Below, piece after piece: positions 28,717 through 36,904 of a DNA stretch of 64,000 nucleotides. This DNA is from Agrobacterium tumefaciens (GTDB taxonomy: Bacteria > Pseudomonadota > Alphaproteobacteria > Rhizobiales > Rhizobiaceae): contig CP048486.1 in NCBI GenBank assembly GCA_025560025.1, positions 1,142,501-1,206,500 on the forward strand, given 5' to 3'. The notes beneath the pieces were generated by a model. The model was given only the letters and a program-made list of their open reading frames with translations. It searched no databases and was not told the origin of the DNA. Every line of letters starts with the position of its first letter. Position 1 is the first letter of the stretch. Position numbers and translations under genes: made by a program.

Positions 28717-29427
28717 ATGAGACGCATGTTTGCCTGGAAAGCGATAACGACAACGCTGGCCGTCGGATCCGCGATAATGTTGGCAAGTCTGAGTGTAGCC
28801 TCGGCGCAGGAAGGCATAGCGCTTCCCGCGCCTGCGGCTGATGTTTCCGCAAGTACCGCAGCCACCGAAACGGCGGTTTTTGCCGGCGGTTGTTTCTGGG
28901 GCGTGCAGGGTGTCTTCCAGCATGTGAGCGGCGTCAAAAACGCAGTCTCCGGTTATGCGGGCGGCGCAAGGCAGACGGCGAATTATGAAGCGGTCGGCAG
29001 TGGCAAGACCGGCCATGCGGAGGCCGTGAAGGTAACCTATGATCCGAAGCAGGTGACCTATGGCCATCTGCTGCAGATCTATTTTTCAGTGGCCCACGAT
29101 CCGACCGAGCTTAACCGCCAGGGGCCGGATATCGGCACGCAGTATCGTTCCGCCATCTTTCCCGCAAATGAGGATCAGGGCCGTGTGGCGAAAGCCTATA
29201 TTGCCCAGCTCAACAAGGCACGTCTTTACGACGCGGCGATCGTGACGACAATCGAGCCGGGCCATGCTTTTTATCCCGCCGAAGCTTACCATCAGGATTT
29301 CCTGACGAACAATCCGACCTATCCCTACATCGTCTACAACGACCTTCCGAAGCTCGAAAACCTGCGCAAACTGTTTGCAAGGGATTTTCGCGAGAAGCCC
29401 GTGCTGGTCGCCGAGAACGGTATTTGA
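28717..29427 (+). CDS. msrA: Peptide-methionine (S)-S-oxide reductase, exported
   Basis: 236 residues; N-terminal signal peptide (~1-30, ...SLSVASAQ), then a short linker and a full MsrA domain with the catalytic Cys in GGCFWGVQGVF and the signature YAGGARQTANYEAVGSGKTGH. The Cys in GGCFW is the only cysteine in the whole protein, so the resolving cysteines of typical MsrA are missing and the sulfenic acid must be reduced by a partner, presumably DipZ encoded just upstream (12-bp gap). Reduces Met-S-sulfoxide in periplasmic proteins. Confidence 0.92.
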   Translation: MRRMFAWKAITTTLAVGSAIMLASLSVASAQEGIALPAPAADVSASTAATETAVFAGGCFWGVQGVFQHVSGVKNAVSGYAGGARQTANYEAVGSGKTGHAEAVKVTYDPKQVTYGHLLQIYFSVAHDPTELNRQGPDIGTQYRSAIFPANEDQGRVAKAYIAQLNKARLYDAAIVTTIEPGHAFYPAEAYHQDFLTNNPTYPYIVYNDLPKLENLRKLFARDFREKPVLVAENGI

Positions 29428-29467
29428 TATCAGCCTTCAACCCAGACGATTAAGGAAGGTGCCGGAC

Positions 29468-29950
29468 ATGTTTGAAGCGGTCTCTATCGACACTGCCGAC
29501 AAGACCGAGTTTTACCGCGTGCTCGCCCAGCAATTGCAAGCCTTGTTCGAGGGAGAGGCGGACATGATCGCCAATGCCGCCAACATGTCGGCGCTGATCT
29601 ATCAGATGATGCCAGACCTCAATTGGGCGGGTGTCTACCTGTTGAAGGGCGAGCAGCTGGTTCTCGGGCCGTTCCAGGGAAAACCAGCCTGCGTTCGTAT
29701 CCCCGTTGGCCGCGGCGTTTGCGGCAGTGCCGTTGAGCGGAAGTCGTCGATCCTGGTTGAGGATGTCCATGCCTTCCCTGGCCACATCGCCTGTGACGCA
29801 GCCTCGCGCTCGGAACTGGTCGTCCCGATTTTTCGGGACGGTGCGACGATCGGTGTCATCGATCTCGATAGCCCGTTGCCGTCACGGTTCGATGCCGACG
29901 ATCAGGCGGGTATCGAAAGGCTGGCGAAAATCTTCGCAGGTTCATTTTAG
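29468..29950 (+). CDS. Free methionine-(R)-sulfoxide reductase (GAF)
   Basis: 160 residues, a single GAF domain of the fRMsr (YebR) type. The family blocks WAGVYLLKGEQLVLGPFQGK, ACVRIPVGRGVCG and HAFPGHIACDAASRSELVVP are present with all three redox cysteines. It reduces free Met-R-sulfoxide in the cytosol; no signal peptide is seen. ATG 29468 follows AAGGAAGG. It lies 40 bp after msrA, so the locus covers protein Met-R-O, protein Met-S-O and free Met-R-O. Confidence 0.9.
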   Translation: MFEAVSIDTADKTEFYRVLAQQLQALFEGEADMIANAANMSALIYQMMPDLNWAGVYLLKGEQLVLGPFQGKPACVRIPVGRGVCGSAVERKSSILVEDVHAFPGHIACDAASRSELVVPIFRDGATIGVIDLDSPLPSRFDADDQAGIERLAKIFAGSF

Positions 29951-30004
29951 GCTGCAAGGAGAGGCAGCGGCTTGCAGAGAGGCGGTTCTGAAACGATCCG
30001 TCTT

Positions 30005-30820
30005 TCAGGCCAACTGGTCTTCCATGCCAAGAAAGCTGGTTGGCGTCATGTTCGTGACCTGCCGAAAGGCATGCGAGAACGAGGCAGTACTGGAAAAGCC
30101 GAATTCGGCCGCCACCCCGGCGATAGGGTTTCCTCTGGCGAGGTGATCCATGGCCTGCACGATACGAGCCCGTTGCCGCCAGGCCTTAAATGTCAGGCTT
30201 GTCTCTAAAGGAAAAAGCCTGCTCAGGGTTCGGACCGATGTCGCGGCTCTCGAGGCCAGTTCCTCAATGTTCAATCTGTTTTTACGGTCGTCCAGAGCCA
30301 TATTGGCGACACGTATCCCGATCGTGCTCGTTGGCAGCGGCAGGAATGTGGGGGCATGGGCGGTGGATGTCAGTTCGTGTAGCATGAGCCTTGCAATGAG
30401 TTCGGCCTTCTCCTCCTCGATCTCGGCGACGAAAGCTGCCTCGAGCAGGGATTGCATGAGCGGGGTAACATGCAGGGCAAATGTACGCTCAAGCGGCATC
30501 GGTGGCGCCCATGCTCGTGCTGCCGATGGCTCCCAATGAACCATCCATAATTCGGCATCCGTCAGGACATCGACGCGATGGGCAACGCGGGCAGGAATCC
30601 AGACTGCGAGCTGGGAGGGCACCAACCATCGGCCCTCTTCGGTATGGACCTGCACCATGCCGGATGCTGCAAAGGTCAGTTGCGCCTCGTCATGGGCATG
30701 GATTGGCAAGCCGCCGCCGCGCTGCTTGAAGCCTCGTTGAAACATAAACGGACGTCCGGGCATGATTGGCCTCTCAGCGATGTCGATTGGCAGCACATCG
30801 ATAAGGCGTTTGGCTAGCAT
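30005..30820 (-). CDS. AraC-family transcriptional regulator
   Basis: 271 residues from ATG 30820. N-terminal cupin-like sensor (~20-120, with [17 protein letters not shown]), C-terminal AraC double HTH (~170-268: [20 protein letters not shown] and [20 protein letters not shown]). A longer frame to 31117 only reads antisense through the next gene. Divergent from the zinc-free MDR oxidoreductase gene with a 55-bp gap, so it probably regulates that gene. Confidence 0.9.
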   Translation of the reverse strand: MLAKRLIDVLPIDIAERPIMPGRPFMFQRGFKQRGGGLPIHAHDEAQLTFAASGMVQVHTEEGRWLVPSQLAVWIPARVAHRVDVLTDAELWMVHWEPSAARAWAPPMPLERTFALHVTPLMQSLLEAAFVAEIEEEKAELIARLMLHELTSTAHAPTFLPLPTSTIGIRVANMALDDRKNRLNIEELASRAATSVRTLSRLFPLETSLTFKAWRQRARIVQAMDHLARGNPIAGVAAEFGFSSTASFSHAFRQVTNMTPTSFLGMEDQLA

Positions 30821-30875
30821 GGAAAATGTCGATGGTCGAGGACTCATCGAAGCCGGAACAAAGGTGAGTGAAGAT

Positions 30876-31793
30876 ATGAAATCAGTGGTCATCAACGAAT
30901 ATGGCGACAACGCCGTGCTCACAGTTGCCGATGTTGAACGTCCGGAGCCGGGTCCCGGCGAGGTTTTGGTGAAGGTGCATGCGGCAGGCGTGAACCCCAT
31001 CGACTGGAAGATCCGCAGCGGCGCCGGCCAGCGGATGGGCATGACCCTGCCGATCCATCTTGGCGGCGAGATCGCCGGCATTGTTGAAAAGCTTGGACCG
31101 GGCGTCAGCGAATTCAAACTGGGCGACGGTGTTTACGGCATCATCAAGGCTGGCGGGTTCTCGGAATATGCGGTCGCCAAAGTGACGGATATAGCAGGCA
31201 AACCTTCCAACCTGGAGTTCATCGAGACGGCTGCGGTGCCGCTCGGCGCCTTGACCGCGTGGCAGGCACTGTTCGATGTGGCCGGCCTTTCAAATGGCCA
31301 GCGCCTGCTCGTCACCAACAGCGCGGGCGGCGTCGGTTCTCTGGCTGTGCAGCTTGCCAGGGCGAGAGGGGCGCATGTCACCGCAATGGCGTCCAGCCGG
31401 AACGAGGCATACGTCCAAAGCCTCGGCGCGGACGAGTTTATCGACTATACGAAGCAGCCCTTCGAGCTGGTCGCTCGCGATATGGATGTCGTCTTCGACA
31501 CGGTTGGAAGCGACACGTTCAAGCGGGCGTTCGCCACTCTCAAACAGGGCGGTTTTCTGGTAACGGCGGTGGCTTTCCCCAGCGAAGAGGACAAGCGCCA
31601 TGGCATCGGCCTCGCGCGTGTGCAATGCAAGCCCGATGCGGAACAGCTCGCATCCATCCGCAAACTGGTCGAGGAGGAGAAGGTGAGGCCCCATGTGGCA
31701 ACCGTCCTGCCGCTTGCGAGCATCGGGCAAGCGCTGGAACTGTCCGAAAGCGGGCGCACCCGCGGCAAGGTCGTTCTGCAGATCAGCAGCTAG
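30876..31793 (+). CDS. NADP-dependent quinone-oxidoreductase-like MDR enzyme
   Basis: 305 residues from ATG 30876 ([15 protein letters not shown]), where the family normally begins; earlier in-frame codons are open. Medium-chain dehydrogenase/reductase without zinc cysteines, zeta-crystallin/QOR type, with the cofactor motif [19 protein letters not shown] (near 144-162) and [20 protein letters not shown] at the start. Likely reduces quinones or enals with NADPH. Divergent from an AraC gene and ended by a strong terminator. Confidence 0.88.
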   Translation: MKSVVINEYGDNAVLTVADVERPEPGPGEVLVKVHAAGVNPIDWKIRSGAGQRMGMTLPIHLGGEIAGIVEKLGPGVSEFKLGDGVYGIIKAGGFSEYAVAKVTDIAGKPSNLEFIETAAVPLGALTAWQALFDVAGLSNGQRLLVTNSAGGVGSLAVQLARARGAHVTAMASSRNEAYVQSLGADEFIDYTKQPFELVARDMDVVFDTVGSDTFKRAFATLKQGGFLVTAVAFPSEEDKRHGIGLARVQCKPDAEQLASIRKLVEEEKVRPHVATVLPLASIGQALELSESGRTRGKVVLQISS

Positions 31794-31823
31794 GGACAGC
31801 GGTTTCGCATCAGCATGGATGGA

Positions 31824-31849
31824 GGCTCCGGCTCAAGCCGGAGCCTTTT
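31824..31849 (+). terminator. Rho-independent terminator of the MDR gene
   Basis: GGCTCCGGC (31824-31832) pairs with GCCGGAGCC (31837-31845) around TCAA, followed by TTTT. It lies between the plus-strand MDR gene and the end of the minus-strand alginate operon. Confidence 0.85.
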
Positions 31850-31880
31850 CCTGGTCCGAAACATTGTGATCGGGTTCTGG

Positions 31881-33128
31881 TTACCAGCGCGGCACGCGTC
31901 TTTCATAGGCTGGATCGAAGAGCTTCATGTAAGCCGTGTCATCACGCTCTCTCATGGCTGTCTGCTCATAGAGTGCGGCAAGTTCGGAAAGCTTCTGCCG
32001 GTCGAGCGTGACGCCAAGTCCCGGTCCCTCGGGTACATCCAGCCGGCCACCCCGGAACGTGAATGGCGTGCCTTCGATGACGTCGACACCCGTCCATGGG
32101 TAATGCGTGTCGCAGTCGAAACTCAGGTTTGGCGTTGCCGCGGCCACGTGGATCATTGCCGCAAGGGTGATGCCGAGGTGGGAATTGGAATGCATGGAGA
32201 CGCCAAGCCCCAATGTCTCGCAGACTTTTCCAAGATGGGTCGAGGCGCGCAGTCCTCCCCAATAATGGTGATCCGACAGCACGATCTGTACCGCGTTTTT
32301 GCGGAAGGCCGTGGCGATCTGGTCGAATTCCAGAACGATCATGTTGGTGGCGAGCGGGATGGACGTCGCGGCTGCAACCTGCGCCATCTGGTCCATGCCG
32401 ATGACCGGATCCTCCAGATATTCCAGAACATTTTCGAGCTTGCGGGCAATGTAAATCGCCGTCTCCACGGTCCAGCCACCGTTGGGGTCAATCCGCAACG
32501 GATGATTGGGAAAGGCTTCCCGGAGCTTCAGCATCGTCTCGATCTCAAGATCGGGATGCAGAACGCCGCCTTTCAGTTTCAGCGACTGGAAACCGTATGT
32601 GTCAACCATCCTGCGGGCTTCGCCAACCATCTGGTCCGGTGTGAGAACCTCTCCCCATTCATCCGGCGCCTCGCCGATGTGGCCCGCAAATTTGAAAAAC
32701 AGATAGGCGCTGAAGGGAACGCTGGTGCGAACCGCGCCGCCAAGCAGATCAGAGACCGGCCGCCCGAGAAGCTTGCCCTGAATGTCGAGGCAGGGGACTT
32801 CGAAGGCCGAGGCGACCACGTCCGTCAACTTGTGATCAGCCACCGCCGATTTGGCATTGATGCCGCCGCTGCCCGGCAATGCGGCGACGACGCGGGATTT
32901 CAGCTCGTGAAGATGAAACGGGTCCAGCCCGATGAGCGCCGGTGCCGCGCGCCGCAACCCGTCCAGCGCCTTGATGCTTCCGTAGCTTTCCCCGAGGCCG
33001 GCCGTGCCGTCGTCGCATATGACCTCGATGACGGTACGCAATGCATGGGGCTGATGGACGCCCTTGCAGTTCAGCAGCGGCCTGTCAGGAATGGCGACCG
33101 GTGTTAGGTGAATCTCGGCTATGCGCAT
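31881..33128 (-). CDS. Enolase-superfamily dehydratase, glucarate-dehydratase-like
   Basis: 415 residues from ATG 33128; an in-frame extension upstream overlaps the next gene. Mandelate-racemase/enolase barrel with K-L-K (QSLKLKGG), metal ligands in RIDPNGGW and YLEDPVIG, then ATNM, IVLSDHHYWGGL and the catalytic His region GVSMHSNSHLGIT, a pattern very close to glucarate dehydratase. Predicted to dehydrate a sugar acid to a keto-deoxy acid. Last gene of the operon, coupled to the isomerase gene (TGATG overlap). Its substrate in an alginate setting is unclear. Confidence 0.85.
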   Translation of the reverse strand: MRIAEIHLTPVAIPDRPLLNCKGVHQPHALRTVIEVICDDGTAGLGESYGSIKALDGLRRAAPALIGLDPFHLHELKSRVVAALPGSGGINAKSAVADHKLTDVVASAFEVPCLDIQGKLLGRPVSDLLGGAVRTSVPFSAYLFFKFAGHIGEAPDEWGEVLTPDQMVGEARRMVDTYGFQSLKLKGGVLHPDLEIETMLKLREAFPNHPLRIDPNGGWTVETAIYIARKLENVLEYLEDPVIGMDQMAQVAAATSIPLATNMIVLEFDQIATAFRKNAVQIVLSDHHYWGGLRASTHLGKVCETLGLGVSMHSNSHLGITLAAMIHVAAATPNLSFDCDTHYPWTGVDVIEGTPFTFRGGRLDVPEGPGLGVTLDRQKLSELAALYEQTAMRERDDTAYMKLFDPAYERRVPRW

Positions 33129-33925
33129 CAAAAAGCTCCTTGTCGCCACCAGCTGCGCGCAGCTTTGAGCGCATCGTACAGCGGTGGCAGTTCGGGATGC
33201 CAGTGGCGTTCCCATTCCAGACTGAGGGGGATGTGTCGTTCGTCCGACTGTAGAATCGAAAGCAGGTCCGCCATGGGAAAATCACCCTGGCCGGGCAAAA
33301 CATAGCGTCGCCGACCATCGCTATCCGTCTTGCTGTCCTTGACGTGCAGATGGACGATGTTTTTCGCGATATGGTGCCAAAGGGTCTTAAGATCGCTGCC
33401 TTTGGCCCAGGTGTGGTGGGTATCCCATAAAATCCGTGCTGTCGGCACGCGTTCGATGAAGGTGAGAAGCTGATTGAAATCCGCCAGCGCATCGTGGGTC
33501 TCGATCATCAGATCGACATTCAACCCGCGGGACTGCCGCCGCGCACGCCAGTCCTCCAACAGCGCTGCTGCGCGGTTTATCTCGTCCGGTGTCAACCGTT
33601 TGCCACCGTCGAAGATGCGCAAATAGGAAATGTCAGCAGCTTCTGCCCAGTCAATGAAAGGCTCGATGGCGGCGAGATCGGTACTTCCGAAGAGCCGAAT
33701 GGACGTGTTGAGAGCGGCAATCTTCAGATCGCGTTCGGCCAGAAATGCTGCAAACGCCGCAGGTGTGCCAAACTCGGAGGCGAGGGCCGGGATCAGCTCG
33801 ACCGTGCCGGATAGTGCGCGCAATTCCACGGTCGCAATATCGTGTCGTTGCGCCAGATCGGCTGTCTCATGAAGGCTGAGCTCGGAGCAGCCGAGGGTCG
33901 AAAAGCAATGCTGGAAAATGTTCAT
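33128..33925 (-). CDS. Sugar phosphate isomerase/epimerase (TIM barrel)
   Basis: 265 residues of the xylose-isomerase-like TIM-barrel / AP endonuclease 2 family. Metal-site landmarks include LMIETHDAL, ILWDTHHTWAKG, HLHVKDSK and SLEWERHW. The family covers sugar and inositol-type isomerases, epimerases and related enzymes, so the substrate is not predictable. It overlaps the hydroxyacid dehydrogenase gene by 4 bp and the enolase gene by 1 bp, so the three are translated together. Confidence 0.8.
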   Translation of the reverse strand: MNIFQHCFSTLGCSELSLHETADLAQRHDIATVELRALSGTVELIPALASEFGTPAAFAAFLAERDLKIAALNTSIRLFGSTDLAAIEPFIDWAEAADISYLRIFDGGKRLTPDEINRAAALLEDWRARRQSRGLNVDLMIETHDALADFNQLLTFIERVPTARILWDTHHTWAKGSDLKTLWHHIAKNIVHLHVKDSKTDSDGRRRYVLPGQGDFPMADLLSILQSDERHIPLSLEWERHWHPELPPLYDALKAARSWWRQGAF

Positions 33926-34956
33926 GCCATACGCTCCATATCCCGCTTATGGACTGGATGAAGCGGGGCAAGCCCCGCGATGAAACGTTCGATCTCGGTA
34001 ATGGCAAGATCGGACAGCGCCCTTAACTCATTGCCCAGCGAGCCGGCGATATGCGGCGTGAGGATGACATTGGGCAAATCGTAAAACGGGCTGTCCGTCG
34101 GCAATGGTTCCGGTTCCGGTGTATCGATGAGAATGCGCAACCGTCCTGAAACTGCCTCTGTCAGCAATGCGTCATGATCGACCAGCCAGCCCCGCGCCGT
34201 GTTGATGAAAATGGCATGATCCGCCATCAGCGCCAGCTCGCGGGCGCCAATCATATGGCGGGTTTCGGGCAGGATCGGTGCATGCAGGGACACGACGTCG
34301 GACCAGGCGAGAAGCGCGTTGAGCTCCATTTTCGTCGCGCCAAGTGCCGCCGCCTCATCCACCGAAAGAAAAGGGTCGTAAACGGCGATTTCGAATTTGC
34401 CGCGCGCCAGCATCTCCATGACCAGCCGACCAATTCGTGAAGCGCCGACAATACCGATCCTGCGGGCATGATTGCCGAGATGGGGCAGGTTCATGCCTCG
34501 CCTGCTGCCAAACCCACCGGTGCCGCGCTCGGCCCTGTGTTCGTCGCGCAGACGAAACACATCCTTGCCGCACATGATGATGGCCGCATAGGTAAATTCG
34601 GCAACCGGAACGGCCATGGCGGATGCCGCCGTGGTGATGAGAATATTGGACGTTTCCCAGAATTCGCTGGGTGCAACCGTTCGCACCGAGGATGCGGCAT
34701 AGGCGATCATTTTTAACTTTGGCGCACGGGCGAGGCGCTCGCGCGTCAAGGAAGGTGTACCCCAGGCGGCCAGCAGGATATCCGCTTCGGCCAGCGCCTC
34801 GGCCCCCGTTGCCGTGTCGAAATCCGTATAGGGGAAACCGGGGATGATATCCGTCACCGCATTCAACCGTGCCCATTCGCGCGTACCGAAGAAACCTTCC
34901 GGTAGTTCCTGGCGCATGGCGATTAAAAGCCGTGGTCTCTTCTGAAATTGTCTCAT
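33922..34956 (-). CDS. D-2-hydroxyacid dehydrogenase family protein
   Basis: 344 residues of the D-isomer-specific 2-hydroxyacid dehydrogenase family (phosphoglycerate/formate dehydrogenase type). NAD site GIVGASRIGRLVMEML; catalytic Arg in INTARGWLVDHDAL, Glu in the EPEPLP stretch, and His in LTPHIAGSLGNE. Overlaps its neighbours by 4 bp on both sides. It may oxidise or reduce a 2-keto acid from the operon's sugar-acid pathway; the substrate is inferred from context only. Confidence 0.87.
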   Translation of the reverse strand: MRQFQKRPRLLIAMRQELPEGFFGTREWARLNAVTDIIPGFPYTDFDTATGAEALAEADILLAAWGTPSLTRERLARAPKLKMIAYAASSVRTVAPSEFWETSNILITTAASAMAVPVAEFTYAAIIMCGKDVFRLRDEHRAERGTGGFGSRRGMNLPHLGNHARRIGIVGASRIGRLVMEMLARGKFEIAVYDPFLSVDEAAALGATKMELNALLAWSDVVSLHAPILPETRHMIGARELALMADHAIFINTARGWLVDHDALLTEAVSGRLRILIDTPEPEPLPTDSPFYDLPNVILTPHIAGSLGNELRALSDLAITEIERFIAGLAPLHPVHKRDMERMA

Positions 34957-36122
34957 ACGCGCACCGGACTTGAAACAGGACGAACATCGATGCGGCCAAC
35001 CTCGATTTCGATCGGTCGGGAACCGGGCCGCAGGATGACATCGAGAAAAAGCTTCGGAGGCGCTTCACCCGGCCTGAGTTTCAGCGGAGGAGTCCTGAGC
35101 GCTCCGCTCCATTGGGCGGCCGGGAAAGGGAAAAGCGAGCCGTTCATCGCGCGGAAAGGCGCAAGTGCGATTGCTTCCTGCCCTTCGGCTACAGCATCTT
35201 TCAGCCGGAGCGATATTCCGAGCACGTCCCCATGCGCCGGCACCTCCACATCGCATATCGCCTCCACCCAGAAGCCCGTGCCCGGATGGACAAGCTGCCC
35301 GCCGAGACTATGGCTTTGCTCACTCGTTTCCGTGACTGTCAGGGCTGAAAAATCCGATGCCAGATTGCCTGTCGGGTTGTTTACCGGGTCGAAACGGTCG
35401 TCTTTTGGCAGGATGCGGGCCGGCGCGCGCGGCACGATCGTTTCGAGATAGGTCGCAAGCCGCTTTCCGACGGCAAAAGCGCCGGAAACGGCAAAATGGG
35501 TGCCGTCATCGGAATAGCCGGAATAGGGCTCGCCAAATTCACTTTCGGGGTCAACCCACGCCGAATTCCAGTCGAAGACATGGCAATTGGCGTGGCCGGC
35601 GGCAAATTCGGTGCTCTGCCGGTTGATCCAATGCGCCTTTGCCCGTTCCGCACCGCCGGCCGGCCATTTCCCAATGCCCCGTGCGAGGATCGGAAGCAGG
35701 ATGACTACCTTGCCCGCGTCGAGCAGAGCCGAGACGATCCGCGCCCGCGTATTGGCAATCGTCTGGCGTGTTTCCACCATCATGTCGTTGGTGCCGGCAT
35801 CGACGATGGTCAGATCGAAATCCGATTGCAGCAGTCGCGGCAGCCGCCGTTCAATCTCGATCGCTTTCTGGCCGGAAACCCCGAAATTGAGGCCGGAAAA
35901 GAACCGGCTGACACCCGGCCGGTTGCTCGGCTCCCAGCCAGGCGGCACGCTTAAATCGTGGTACACAGGGCAGCAAAGCCTGCCATGCGACAGGACCTCC
36001 GCCCAGCTCATCCAGCCGCGTGCCGATGTGGCAAGCGAGCTGGCGTCACCAATATGGTTCTGCTGGACGAGCGAGGTGCCGAGAATGGCAATCCGGCTCG
36101 CCCTTGGTAACGATACGGACAT
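34953..36122 (-). CDS. SGNH/GDSL hydrolase, possible uronate deacetylase
   Basis: 389 residues. SGNH blocks: the nucleophile Ser in block I (AILGTSLVQQNHIG), Asn in block III (VDAGTNDMM), and Asp-x-x-His in block V (DDGTHFAVSG), in about the first 220 residues; the last ~150 residues form a beta-rich domain I do not recognise. No signal peptide, so cytoplasmic. Its place between the alginate lyase/SDR genes and the hydroxyacid dehydrogenase suggests removal of O-acetyl groups from imported alginate oligosaccharides, since bacterial alginates are acetylated. That role is inference. Confidence 0.75.
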   Translation of the reverse strand: MSVSLPRASRIAILGTSLVQQNHIGDASSLATSARGWMSWAEVLSHGRLCCPVYHDLSVPPGWEPSNRPGVSRFFSGLNFGVSGQKAIEIERRLPRLLQSDFDLTIVDAGTNDMMVETRQTIANTRARIVSALLDAGKVVILLPILARGIGKWPAGGAERAKAHWINRQSTEFAAGHANCHVFDWNSAWVDPESEFGEPYSGYSDDGTHFAVSGAFAVGKRLATYLETIVPRAPARILPKDDRFDPVNNPTGNLASDFSALTVTETSEQSHSLGGQLVHPGTGFWVEAICDVEVPAHGDVLGISLRLKDAVAEGQEAIALAPFRAMNGSLFPFPAAQWSGALRTPPLKLRPGEAPPKLFLDVILRPGSRPIEIEVGRIDVRPVSSPVRV

Positions 36123-36137
36123 GGTTTTACCGGGATA

Positions 36138-36887
36138 TCAGGAGAACAGGACGCCGCCATTGATGTCGTAGCAGGCGCCGGTGATATAGGCGGCATCGTC
36201 GGATGCGAGGAAAGCCACCAGACCGGCAACGTCTTCGCTTGAGCCTTCCCGCTTCAGCGATGTGGCACCCGCCACCCTTTCACGCACCTCCGGTTTGGTG
36301 AAGGTGTCATGGAAGGTGGTCGAGATCATGCCCGGGCAAACGGCGTTCACGCGAATGTTCGGGCCGGCTTCCTTGGCAAGGCCGCGGGTAAAGGTCATCA
36401 CGGCACCCTTGGAGGTCGCATAGGCAAGCGCGCCCGGACCGCCGCCGTCACGGCCAGCCTGCGACGAGAAGGTGACTATCGCCCCGCCCTTTGCCATTTT
36501 AGGCAGTGCGGCCTTCGCCGTCAGGAACAGCGACGTCAGATTGACGTCGAGGACCTGATGCCAGAAGGCTTCGTCCATATCCGCAATTGTCTTGCGGGCG
36601 ATAAGGCCACCGGCAACATGGACGAGGCCATGGATCTCGCCGAATTTGTCCGAGGCAGCTGAAATCGCGGCCTCGACTTCGCCTGCATTTGTCAGGTCGG
36701 CCTTGATTGCCAGAGCCGAACGGCCAAGTTTTTTGATTTCGGCAACGGCCGTGGCCGCACCCTCGGCCGCACCATTATAGGTGAGAACGACATTGGCACC
36801 TTCCTGCGCAAAACGAATGGCGCATGCCCGGCCGATATCCCGACCGGCGCCGGCGACAACAACGGTCCTGTTGGTAAAACGCTGCAT
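36138..36887 (-). CDS. SDR oxidoreductase, probable DEH reductase
   Basis: 249 residues from ATG 36887, which has GAGG upstream. Classical SDR: cofactor motif [21 protein letters not shown]-like HVAGG, catalytic Ser in VTFSSQAG, and Y-A-T-S-K. It lies directly after the PL15 alginate lyase gene (17 bp). In alginate degraders the unsaturated monomer opens to 4-deoxy-L-erythro-5-hexoseulose uronate (DEH), which an SDR reduces to 2-keto-3-deoxygluconate; this is the natural candidate. The family alone (FabG-like) would not give the substrate. Confidence 0.8.
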   Translation of the reverse strand: MQRFTNRTVVVAGAGRDIGRACAIRFAQEGANVVLTYNGAAEGAATAVAEIKKLGRSALAIKADLTNAGEVEAAISAASDKFGEIHGLVHVAGGLIARKTIADMDEAFWHQVLDVNLTSLFLTAKAALPKMAKGGAIVTFSSQAGRDGGGPGALAYATSKGAVMTFTRGLAKEAGPNIRVNAVCPGMISTTFHDTFTKPEVRERVAGATSLKREGSSEDVAGLVAFLASDDAAYITGACYDINGGVLFS

Positions 36888-36904
36888 TGGAAAACCTCGT
36901 ATCA

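Noticed and set aside
31815..33107. Plus-strand frame of 430 codons antisense to the enolase gene
   Set aside because: Composition is that of a shadow frame of a GC-rich gene; the minus-strand frame carries full family motifs.
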